From Triticum aestivum (taxonomy: Eukaryota > Streptophyta > Magnoliopsida > Poales > Poaceae), in contig NC_057803.1 of assembly GCF_018294505.1 (NCBI RefSeq), positions 692,068,910 through 692,132,909 of the forward strand: a DNA stretch of 64,000 nucleotides. Direction: 5' to 3'. The first letter of the stretch is position 1. Each line of letters begins with the position of its first letter. The notes beneath the pieces were generated by a model, which was not told where the DNA came from, did not search any database, and saw only the letters and a list, made by a program, of their open reading frames with translations. This document shows, piece by piece, positions 54,690 through 64,000 of this stretch. The position numbers and the translations under genes are program-made.

Positions 54690-55632
54690 GCAGCAGCGCG
54701 GGTTTTAGGTGTATCAGTAGCACGGGGTGGGGCGCTACTAATAAGGCACTACAGCTAACGTATAGCAGTAGCGCGTTGCCACCGGCGCTACTGCTACACA
54801 AGTGTAGCTGCAGCGCGGTTACTGGGAGCACGCTACTGCTAGTAGCTCTAGCGCCCTTTGCAGCAACGCGCTACTGCTATAGAGGCGCTGCTGCTAACTT
54901 CTATACACTCGCTACTGCTAATTTAACAGGTTTTTTGTTTTTTGGGCATATTTGTTTTGTATTTGAACAGGCTTTATAGAAGAATCTTTAGCACATAGAA
55001 ATTTCATCATGATACACATACAAATGCTTGCGAGACCACGAATATAATCATAGCATATACATACAAATAGTCTCATCATAATCATCATCCAACACAAAGT
55101 GGTCTCTCGTCATCATCTCGAAAATAGTGATACAAGTCCTTGATTACTTGCAAATACATCGTCATCCATCTAAACAATGGTATACGCGAAAAGAGCTATC
55201 ACTTTGAGTACATGAGTTCGTATCCCTCTCTCCATTAGCGTGAACCTAAACTAACTACTGCCTGTCGCTCGGAAACCGGAAACCGGCAACACCTGGGCCT
55301 GACACTCTGGCAACTCATTGTATATATACTCCTGGCGTAGCACTTCTTCGCCATCGATGATCTATGCACCTGCATCATCACATGAGTAGATGATATGCAA
55401 CATATATAGTTGAGCAACAGAAAGAGACAGACTTAACAAAAATATAAACAACATATCATAAGCATAAATAACAAAGTTCATCGTAACCAAAATGCCCTAA
55501 CTAGAGTGATCTTCGCTAGTCGAGGAGGAGGACGGTTTAATTACATCACAAATAAAGTTTCACTGCGCATAACTCAAAGTTTTGTCATACAGAAAGTATG
55601 GACTAAACAGACACATTGTCATATATCGACAA
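54690..55632. other. CACTA 1 subterminal repeats and 3' region
   Basis: 54690-54930 has many copies of agcagtagcgc and gcgctactgct in both orientations, the binding sites of CACTA transposition proteins in this class. 54940-55632 is AT-rich 3' sequence with no ORF. Confidence 0.65.
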
Positions 55633-58006
55633 TCACTCCAACATGCCGTGCCATCCATCGAGGTCAGGGAGATAGTCCCCGAGCTTAGTGAAAGGCTTCA
55701 TGTCGAGACGCTGAGAGGCTATGCTTGTTCGGACGTCTTCCCGCGACATTTGTCCTCTGTAGAACATCCCTGTTTTTCCGACGACCTCTTTCATGATGAT
55801 TTGGGCAAGTTCGCGCTGGATGTTATAGAACTCAGCTCGAAGTCGATGATCCTCGATATCTCCTATGTCCTTTGCCCATTGCAGAATATGGGCATCGCCA
55901 GATCTAGGTTACATGTGAAGGTTCTAGTGATCCCGTCTGTACTCCAGCATGTGGTGTAGGACATAGAATCCATCATTAAGAGAATCGCTCGGTTGCTGGA
56001 TGCAGCAGAAGTCGGTCTTATGGCTGAAGGCGGCCCTGCCGCCCCTTCTCTTCTTGTCCCTAACCTCTCCACCCCTTGCTTGGTAGTAAAACATAGCACC
56101 GTCGAGAACATCTTTGATGTGGGTGTAATCCTTTTTGTGAATGTTCTTCGACGAGTCCAAGTAAAGAGCGTGGGAGATTCGGGGGTAGAGGATGATGAGG
56201 ACGGCGCGCCCGCCGCTGCACAAAATAAGTACACCTCAAATTAATTAGCCTCCACCGTGCAAATGAATTATTGAAATCGAAAGAAGGATAGCAGCGCGGA
56301 TGACTTACACGGGATGATAAGGCACGAGAATCGCCTCCTTGTCCTTATTGGCGAGCATGAAACTGACGATGTAATCCATCGCGTATTCACGCTGCTCTGC
56401 ACAGACTCCCAAGAAGCTCTCGTGCATGTAGTACGGGTCAGCGACACAGATATGACGTATCTGCTCAACCCCAATGATGTAGTTCATGTGCAAGGCATAA
56501 AGGCGGACAAACGTAAAATCCAGCTTCTTCACGTGAAACATGTCGAATATGTAGTCGAATCGGAGGAAGAACTTATCCGTAGGGAATCTGTCGACGGACG
56601 ACATTTGCCGCGGAACGTTAACCACGTAGAGTGGGTATCCTGGATCTTTCGAGGCGATGAGGCATTTCTCTACCCGCACCACATCATCATGAAGTCTCCT
56701 TAGATCGCCGAATCTGGCCCGCTGTTGCAGGCAGGATTGGTTGACCGGGGATATGCCATTTATCCGCATCGGGGATATCTATACGGTCCTGAAGCCGAGG
56801 CTGCTGAGGCGGCTGGATCATAGAATCAGCTTTTTTGCCTTTCCTCACTCTCTTCCTAGACTTCTTTACTACCGGAAGGTCGTCAATAACACGTTGAGAC
56901 GGTAATTCAGGCACCGACTCATGACGCTCAAACCCCGAGGAGGCGCCAGTATAGACATACTGTTCAGCGCCATCGTCATCCTCATCCTCATCCATGGCGA
57001 CGTCATCAGCGACTAATGGAGCCTCCTCCTTACCCCGTCTGCTATCACCCAACCCAACACCCGACGCTAATTGGGTAGGTGGGGTGTTGATGTTCATACC
57101 TTGCTGAGGCTGCGTGCTCGTGGGTGTGCTCCCGGCCGCCTCCAGACGAAGCAGACTCTTTGGCCACAACAGGACCCACCCATTGCAACAATCACCAAGC
57201 CGCCGCGGTGTCTCCTCGTCATCCACCAGTAGTGTTGGAGGAGGCAAATTCTCGTGGCCCGGTTCGACACTGGCCATGGAAACCTTGAAGACGTTCGGGG
57301 GGATCGGCCGGCTGTGGAACAATGGTTCCTTCGGCTTCATTATCGTCGCCTTCCCCACGACCACCTTCTGGTCGCCAATGGTGTACAATATGGTGCACGG
57401 GGTTTCGTCGGCCTGCAAAGAAAAGTCTGCGACGTGAGATATCCGAAAGGCAACGAAAACGGGAGATTATACATTTATATTGAAGGGGGCCGGTGTGACA
57501 GATACCGTGAGGGCGTCGAGCTCAGCCAAAGACGAAGCACCGCCGAGCACGTCCGGTGCGGGAGCAGGTGGAGAGCCGGTGCGGGAGCAGGTGCTCCCAA
57601 GAAGTCAGCAAGGGGAAAGTCCTCCGCATTTTTTTGGATTTTTCCTTGTCCAAGTGATAACGCCCGTCACCAAGGAAGTAGACAAATCTGCAACCGCCTG
57701 TTTTGCGGCAGCTACCGCTGTTGCAACTGTCTGAGATGATTTCTTCTCAACCGCAATCTCAACCTTCTTGTCGATGTTTTCTTTAGTTAACCTCCGTCTT
57801 TCCTTTCTCTCCTTCGTGGTCTCACGGTAGTACTTCTTCCACGTGGCGCCGTCTCCGACACCGTGCACGCGTCCATACGACGGTCGAGTATCCACCGGTT
57901 GTCGTTTCAATATGTTCAACGCCCGGTTGAATGGAGTGTCCCACTTGGGCCTCGCCAATGCCTCAGACGGCGAGTCGCTTTCGGCCGCAATCCGGTGCTG
58001 CTCTCT
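55633..58006 (-). pseudogene. CACTA 1 gene: ORF1-type protein with DUF8039 and Ulp1-like domain
   Basis: Exons seen: 58006-57506 (PKWDTPFNRALNILKRQPVD, YGRVHGVGDGATWKKYYRET, plant En/Spm ORF1 type), 57412-56309 (DUF8039-like: ETPCTILYTIGDQKVVVGKA) and 56215-55633 (Ulp1-like: HALYLDSSKNIHKKDYTHIK, FCCIQQPSDSLNDGFYVLHH, ending LGDYLPDLDGWHGMLE). At the catalytic His the sequence is GRAVLIIL, and at the Cys it is NDGFY, so the His and Cys of Ulp1 proteases are absent and only the Asp (YLDSS) is kept. Frameshifts near 57630 and 56720 and in-frame TAG/TAA near 55926 and 55911 break it. Upstream exons lie beyond CACTA 2. Confidence 0.7.
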
Positions 58007-58081
58007 CTGCAAAAGGCACAAGGATCATTTACAAATATGACTAACGTGTGCAGTCGAATTCACTAGTAGAAAAACACCTAA

Positions 58082-58623
58082 TAGTCCCGGTTCGTAAGGG
58101 CCTTTAGTCCCGGTTCATGAACCGGGACTAATGGGCTGTTACTAATACCTCCACCCATTAGTCCCGGTTCAAACTAGAACCGGGACCAATGTGCCTCCAC
58201 GTGGCCCTGTGCGCCGAGCCCAGTCAGGGGGCCATTGGTCCCGGTTGGTGGCTCCAACCGGGACCAAAAGGCATCCACGCGTCAGCATTCCAGTGGCTGG
58301 GGTTTTTGTTTTTTTTGAAAGGAGGGGAGGTTGGGGGTTTTGGGGGGTTAATTTAGGTGTTTCATATATTGTGTTAGCTAGCTAATTAATAGAGAGAAGT
58401 GTCCTCTCTTATGTCCGTGCTTGGTCGACGCTACGTACTATATATACATAAGTGATCGAGAGAACCATTCAGTACAGAAGTTCGTCATGCATACCGAGAG
58501 AAGTGATCGATCGACCTCTCCTTCTCCGAGAGATTGGTCGAACAACAAGTTTTCGTATCATGTATCCGACGCTACTGGCTACATACATGTACAATATGTA
58601 TAAGATCTCTTAATTACAAACCC
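58082..58623. other. CACTA 2 subterminal repeats and 3' flank of its gene
   Basis: About six copies of agtcccggtt in both orientations occur at 58082-58265. The rest is unstructured 3' sequence. Confidence 0.7.
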
Positions 58624-61600
58624 CTAGCATTTGAAATCAATTTCCACATGGTATTCTCCGGCTTTATTGATGACGTGGTCAAGAAAGAATCCCGCCAATT
58701 CCTCTTGAATTGCTTTCATGCGATCTGGTTCTAGGAGTTCATTCCGCATCTGCCACGTCTAATTTGAAGAAGGGGGTTAATTAATACATATATATGAATG
58801 AAACTCAACAGAAATGATGGTGTAATAAAATGAAATTGTGAATATTATTGCTTACGCACTTCATATTGTCTTTGAGAGTAGCCCCGCTTGTTTTTCAAAG
58901 TCGCGGTGTGGATGAACTCGCACACGTAGTATCCACAGAAATCATTCCCTTCCTCCTGCCACAAGCACTTTACGAGAAATAGAGGTCAATCAAACTGATA
59001 ATGAAGCATTATAAATGGCATTGATGAAAGTATAGCTATAGAATCAACGGGAGATGCGCGCAACTAGCTAGCCAGTAGTACTTACTTTCGGCCATTTATA
59101 TGTCAGCTCCTTCGGCAGTCCCGGAGCTTCTGCGGTGAACTGTTTCCAAACCCTGCAAGACAAAGAAAATTATTATTATTACTTGAGATATCAGGAAATG
59201 AACAAAAAGTTGCCGATATGGTGCGATAATGATCGATTGAACTTACTTGCTGAGCATTTCAGTGATGTCCGCATAGGATTTGGGATCTTTCCGTCTCGAG
59301 TCTAAGACGGTTACTAGTCCACGCTCAAGCTTAATCTCCAGAAGAATATAGTGGTACCTGCGCACGCATGCATAACTCATCAATTACATTACTATAAGCT
59401 CGCTTGAGTAATAAGGGAAACCGAATATGCACACGACAGTAACACTCACGGGCCGTTGTAAGGAAAGAGTATGGTATCTTTGTTTTGATTTTTGATCAAC
59501 GATTGTAGCAAGTTGTCCTCGGCCTCTTTGACGTTCTTTTCAACCAGAAATACATCTATGATATTTGTGTTAATGAACCCAATATCATAAATTTCTTGTT
59601 TTTTGCACTCGACGATCTTCAATCTGCATAATATATTGAGGATAATTAATTATAAATACATGCAATGAAAGAGCCGAGCTATATATAGAGACTTAATGAC
59701 AGAAATAGTACTTACAGGCAGTAGCAAAAGACCATTAATTTATCGAGGGCCTTTTGATTGAAGAACTCGAAGAACTCCTCAAATGGAACAGTCAACAGAT
59801 CATTTGCAACGAGATCGTGCTCCTCTTTAATATGCAGATACAAAGCATTCTTACCCTCAGACTCTCTGCAGGTTTCCATGTACCAATTATGGAATCTTCG
59901 CATCATTGTTGTCAGAGATTTTTCATCTTTGACGAGAGGCTTCCCGTACTCGTATCTGTGTTCGTCCACCTCCAAGAAATCAGGAAGTGCATCGTCAGGC
60001 AGGTAATCGTCAAGATTGCCATAACCGGCCACCGTCCCCGGAGCATTAGACACATTGAGCGGGGGGCACGATTGCTGTGCTTGTTCGCCGAGCTGGGCAA
60101 TTTTTTCCCCTTTGCTCGTTCTTTTGACCTTTTAGCACTGACAGTAGTTCCCGACCGCTGGGCTTGGAGATATGTTTGTTCAGTAATGCGCTCATAGTTG
60201 GTTCTCGGCGGAGACTTTGGTGGTTTCCTCAGGGCGTCGAGAGTGCGCTTTGCTTTCACCGGATCTACCTTCTCCTCCGGAGGTGGATGTCTCTTTGCTT
60301 TCACCCCTTCAAAGAACTCCTTCACGTGGGTCCGCACAATCGTATCGTTTTCCTCCTCGGACCTCTCGTACGGTAACTTCTCTAGAGGCTTGAGAGATGA
60401 TGGACCGTATTTGTATTGCCTCCCGCCTCTGGTTGTGCTGCTAGACGCCGGAGCAGACGGAGCGGCTGTGGCGTCTGTCTTCTTTCGTGCTTGCTTACGA
60501 GGCGGAGGAGAAGGAGTACGACGCGTCGGAGCAGCCGGGGCGGCGGCGGGTCTCTTCCGCCCTTGCTGGCGAGGCGGAGAAGGAGGATGCTGCTGGCTGC
60601 TCGGGAGCGCCGGCGCAGGCGGAGAAGGAGGCGGAGTGCCGCCATGCGCCGGAGAAGGAGGCGGAGTGCCGCCACGCGTGCCCTGATCGTCACTCGCCGG
60701 AGGAGGAGGCGGTGGAGGAGGCGGAGTGCCCTGACTCGCCGAAGCAGGAGGAGGAGGAGGCGGAGGCATCCAGTTCAAAAGGTTGATGAGCTCCTTCTTC
60801 CATAGGCATGGAGTCTTCAGAGCAGAACCCAGCCTAGTCTCCCCTTCATCGGTAGGGTGGTCAAGCACGAGGTCCTCAAATCCCTCCGTTATTTCATCCA
60901 CCATCACCTTAGCATATCCTTTTGGAATCGGCTGGCAGTGATAAGTTGTGCCGGGTCCACTAGGATAAACTTGGCCAACAGCCGCCTTGACCTTCAAAGT
61001 CATCCATCGCGCCATCATGTGGCAATTTTGAGACTCCGTGATACCATCCACGGGATAGCTGGCAGGAGCCGTCAGGACATGCTCCGGCTGAAGCAGCTCG
61101 GTGGAAGCCACGCTGCTTCTCGGCTGAGATGGCGGGGTAGCTTCGGGGGAAGCTTCGGCAGGTCGTTTGCTGCGATCTGCTGCTTCTCGTTCCTCTTCTC
61201 GATCCTCTAGCCCCATTACCCTTTCGTGCAGCGCCTGCAGTTGGTCCTGCTCCAGTTTCTTCCTCCTCTCGTGGGTTTTGTAACCCCCTGCGTCCGGAAA
61301 ACCAACCTTCCACGGAATGGAGCCTGGCGTGCCTCGTGTCTGTCCAGGGTGCTCAGGATTCCCAAGGGCCATTGTGAGCTCGTCCTTCTCCCTGTTTGGA
61401 AGGAACGTCCCTCGCTGCGCTGCATCGATATAGTGTCGAAGGTTCTTGACTGGTATTTCCAGTTGCTCGTCCGTCCACTGGCAAAACCCTATTACAGGGT
61501 CCAAGGTTCCGCCAGACCCGAAGAACCAAGTCCGGCAATGGTCTGGCCATCTCATTGTCTCTGGTCGATCCCTTTTTCAAGCAGATCATTCTCAGCCTTG

Positions 61601-62567
61601 GACCACTTAGGCCGGGCTTGCAGGTAGCCACCTGAACCCGTGCGATGGTGAAGCGTCTTCTTCGCAGCATTTTTCTTGTTTGTCTCCGACATCTTCTTAC
61701 TCTTTTCCGATGTCTTGTGGGCCACAAATGCGGGCCAGTGATCTTTGATCTTCTCATATTTGCCGATGAATTCTGGTGTCTTTTTATTTTTGACAAACTG
61801 GTTCAGCTCTTTCCTCCATCTCCTCATTAGGGTTGCCATCTTCTTAAGAGCACAAGACTTGATTAATTCCTCTTTAACTGGGTTCTCCGGATCCTCCTCT
61901 GGCGGTAGGGTGAAATTTTCCTTCAGCTCAGTCCAAAGATATTCTTTCTGCGTATCATTGACATAAGACACCTCAGGGTCTTCCTCCTTAGGCTTATACC
62001 ATTGCTGGATGCTGATCGGGATTTTCTCCCTAACAAGAACCCCGCACTGAGAAGAAAATGCCTTGCTTGTCCGGATGGGTTCAATCGGTTCGCCGTCGGG
62101 CGCGATTTCTATGATCTCAAACTTTTCAGCCGAGCTCAAACTTTTTCTTCGGGCCTCGTCTCCTTACCGAAGTTGTGCTCGATCCGGAGGGCTAGAAATT
62201 ATAAGGAAGAAATACGAGAGTAATTAATATGTGTACATATACCAAAACAATGGAAGCATCAATTAACTAGTCAGTACGGGCTTAACTAATATATATATAC
62301 CTGGCCGGGCTCGGTTCGGTCACCAGAGCAGTCAGCACGGTCTCCTTCTTGTTCCTCCATTGTGTCACCGGAGCCATCATGAACATAGTCCTGTTCTTGT
62401 ACCGGCATTAATGGGTCGAAGCCATCATGAACATAGCCCTCTTCTTCACCCTGTTCCTCCAGCTGACCAACAACGGTGTCACGGAGAAATGATGCAACTT
62501 CATCCCTTCCATTTGAGATTATGTCCCTCATTATCGCTTCTGCTTCTTCGTCTCGGCAGTGCTCCAT
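58624..62567 (-). pseudogene. CACTA 2 gene: ORF1-type protein fused to a Ulp1-like protease, seven exons, frame-shifted
   Basis: Predicted exons: 62567-62301, 62191-59716, 59623-59450, 59357-59247, 59152-59086, 58967-58856 and 58758-58624, all with GT/AG borders. Exon 1 starts MEHCRDEEAEAIMRDIISNG. Exon 2 holds the plant En/Spm ORF1 domain (KKMATLMRRWRKELNQFVKN, GNPEHPGQTRGTPGSIPWKV), a long Pro-rich linker (61-60.4 kb) and YGNLDDYLPDDALPDFLEVD. Exons 3-6 form a Ulp1-like C48 domain with His (YHYILLEI), Asp (VLDSRRKDP) and Cys (NDF-C-GYYVCEF), so the catalytic set appears complete. Three single-base shifts in exon 2 (near 62140, 61570 and in the T-run 60101-60106) disrupt the frame. The predicted role is SUMO or related peptide cleavage, unproven. 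Confidence 0.75.
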
Positions 62568-62569
62568 AG

Positions 62570-62928
62570 TTTCTGCAAATATTTACAACATGTTTATATA
62601 TGGTACAGATGGAACTAGTGGCAAACGTAGAACTAGCCAGCTAATAACAATAAGGAATCATGTTAGTGGCCTTGACGCTGCTTCTCTAGGGTTTGGGGTC
62701 GCCTCGACACAACAACGCTTCGAGAGAGTTAATTTGTTGGGTAGGGGCGCGGCGGGAGGGGGTAGGAGACCAACATCGTTTTCTCTCTAGGGTTTGGGTG
62801 TCCTCGAGAGTTTTGGTCGAGCGAGAGGGCCGAGGGGGGGGGGTATTTATATCGACCGCCCCTCATGTCGAAGTTATCTCGAGGGGGTTATATTGACAAC
62901 GACGCGACAATGACGAGAAAGAAAAATA
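62570..62928. other. 5' region of the CACTA 2 gene
   Basis: Upstream of the first coding exon (minus strand). It contains two copies of ctctagggtttgggg (near 62684 and 62786). No coding sequence. Confidence 0.5.
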
Positions 62929-63225
62929 ATTAAGGAAAAGGAAGAAAAGAGGAAGAAGGAAGAAGGAAGAAAAAAAAAAGAGGAGAAGAAGAAAGGAATA
63001 GAGGAGAAGAAGAAAAAATAGAATTTTTTTTTCTATTTTTTCTTCTTCTCCTCTATTCCTTTCTTCTTCTCCTCTTCTTTTTCTTCTTTTTTCCTCTTCT
63101 TATTTATTTCTCCTCTTCTTCCTCTCCTCTTCTTCATCTTCTTATTTTCCTTTTTCCTCTCATTCTTTTTCTTCTTCTTTCTTCCTTCTTCCTTCTTCCT
63201 CTTTTCTTCCTTTTCCTTATTTTAC
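62929..63225. repeat. Large purine/pyrimidine inverted repeat
   Basis: The left arm (62929-63022) is almost pure A/G and the right arm (63027-63225) almost pure C/T. The inner arms (ggaatagaggagaagaag and cttcttctcctctattcc) pair perfectly around a T-run; the outer part (aggaaaaggaagaaaagagg) pairs with cctcttttcttccttttcct after an extra stretch of about 95 nt in the right arm. Confidence 0.85.
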
Positions 63226-63560
63226 TTTAAATTTCTCCTCTACACTAACCTAAAATGCACTAACCTAAAATCGATATCTACTAACAACTTAAAAAAATAA
63301 TACATATATGAAAAAAAAATCATCATATCATGAACAGAAAAATAGTATTTTTTTCTAAAAATCTATCTTTTGCATATATACATCAACATATATATACACT
63401 AACCTAAAATGCACAAAAATGCTATCGGAGAGGGGGTATATCGACCCCCCTCATGTATCCACATACATATATACATCTATACATACATATATACTTACAT
63501 ATATGTATAAATTTTTGCATATATAAAGTTTTTCTAAAATCTAACTTTTGCATATATGAA

Positions 63561-63612
63561 CATATATACACAGAGAACATATACATATATACACAGAGAA
63601 CATATACATAAA
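63561..63612. repeat. Short tandem duplication in AT-rich sequence
   Basis: The unit tatacacagagaacatatac occurs twice in a row within an AT-rich stretch (63226-63620) that also repeats cactaacctaaaatgca. Confidence 0.8.
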
Positions 63613-63659
63613 ATGCACAAAAAAAAGAGGAAAGGGCGCCGACGGCCGGACCGAAGGCG

Positions 63660-63790
63660 GCGGCGTGTGGTCGGGGCGACGGCGACGGGGTTGGGGAAGG
63701 GGAGGCGCGCGCGGCGACAGCGACGGGGTCGGGGAAGGGGCGGCGCGCGCGGCGACGGCGACGGGGTCGGGGCCGGCAGGGGCGGCGGGT
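63660..63790. repeat. GC-rich minisatellite
   Basis: Nearly repeated units of about 39 bp built on gcgacggggtcggggaagg and cggcgcgcgcggcgac. The long minus-strand Arg/Pro/Ala frames here are low-complexity and probably untranslated leader of the CACTA 2 gene. Confidence 0.7.
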
Positions 63791-63929
63791 GCGGCGACGG
63801 TGTCGGGGCAGTGGCTCGGCGGTGGCGACGGCGAGCTGGACCAGCCTGACGGCGTCGGGGCAGGGCTCGGCGGCGACGGCGATGAGGAGCAGAGGCGTCG
63901 GGGCGAGAAGAAAGAGATGGGTTTTGGCG

Positions 63930-64000
63930 AAAACTGCTAAGTGCTGTATATATACCAAGGGCATTGGTCCCGGTTCGTGACTCCAACCGGGACTAATGCC
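63930..64000 (-). promoter_or_regulatory. Probable promoter end of CACTA 2
   Basis: On the minus strand agtcccggttggagtcac and gaaccgggaccaatgcc (subterminal repeats) are followed by ggtatatatacagc, a good TATA box at about 63957-63946, about 1.4 kb upstream of the first coding exon. Confidence 0.5.

Larger units (their letters stand above)
54670..64000 (-). mobile_element. CACTA transposon 1 (right end outside window)
   Basis: It starts CACTACTAGGGAAAAGGC, a CACTA terminal repeat, with flanking CTA at 54667-54669. The first 250 bp carry subterminal repeats of the gcgctactgcta/tagcagtagcgc type. A minus-strand gene (55633-58006) follows. A second CACTA is inserted at 58061. No TNP2-type transposase is seen in the visible part. 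Confidence 0.85.
58061..64000 (-). mobile_element. CACTA transposon 2, nested in CACTA 1 (right end outside window)
   Basis: It starts CACTAGTAGAAAAACACC after att (58058-58060), probable 3-bp target site. Subterminal repeats of tagtcccggtt and aaccgggactaa occur near this end (58082-58265) and again at 63963-64000, so the window closes close to its other end. It carries one minus-strand gene; no TNP2-type transposase, so it is likely non-autonomous. Confidence 0.9.

Noticed and set aside
58082..58265. CRISPR-like array of repeated agtcccggtt
   Set aside because: Repeats occur in both orientations with irregular spacing beside a CACTA terminus; they are CACTA subterminal repeats.
60198..60805. 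Plus-strand Arg- or Gly-rich frames
   Set aside because: Antisense shadows of the Pro-rich linker in the CACTA 2 gene.
63422..63986. Minus-strand Arg/Pro/Ala-rich frames of 150-180 codons
   Set aside because: Low-complexity translation of a GC-rich minisatellite in the leader region of the CACTA 2 gene; several frames are open at once.

Overview
The window looks like intergenic DNA from a large-genome grass, most likely a Triticeae species (wheat, Aegilops or barley relative). This is inferred from content: Stowaway MITEs with ctccctccgt ends, Gypsy and CACTA families whose proteins have Triticeae character, PIF/Harbinger elements with TAA/TTA target duplications, Mutator-like elements and grass LINE tails. 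I recognise no intact host gene. Almost every long reading frame with real protein character belongs to a transposable element (TE).

Layout. 1-876 is the 3' part of a PIF/Harbinger element (ORF1 C-terminus, right terminal repeat, TTA target site). 1158-2427 is a complete TAA-flanked element. About 2.7-42.4 kb is built on four same-orientation, diverged copies of one unidentified repeat unit (starting near 2690, 10165, 29365 and 34610). Each copy was later hit by different elements, so the copies serve as empty sites for one another. This fixes the ends of a SINE (3017-3334), a Helitron (3483-5522) and several Harbinger-type and Tourist-like elements. Between copies 2 and 3 lies the best preserved element: a 5121-bp Mutator-like element (MULE, 21033-26153) with 107-bp terminal inverted repeats identical base for base, a perfect 9-bp target duplication, a complete three-exon transposase gene and a convergent small gene for a predicted Cys-rich, membrane-anchored protein.

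From 43.3 kb the sequence is a nest of larger TEs: a minus-strand LINE 3' end; a Gypsy LTR element (LTR 44365-44901) inserted in it; a second Gypsy element on the minus strand (LTR 45491-45961, integrase to gag 49877-54661) inserted in the first one's gag and carrying a seven-exon antisense gene; a CACTA element starting at 54670 inside that gag; and a second CACTA starting at 58061 inside the first one's gene and running off the right edge.

How the parts fit. Two themes recur. First, several TE proteins carry SUMO-pathway signatures. Four TAA-flanked elements encode (now broken) proteins with SUMO-interaction-like hydrophobic/acidic motifs, three of which also have consensus SUMO-acceptor motifs. 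Both CACTA genes carry Ulp1-like (SUMO protease family) domains, one with apparently intact catalytic residues and one without. Second, nesting order gives a relative chronology: local duplication first, then small DNA elements, SINE and Helitron, with the MULE at 21-26 kb probably among the youngest.
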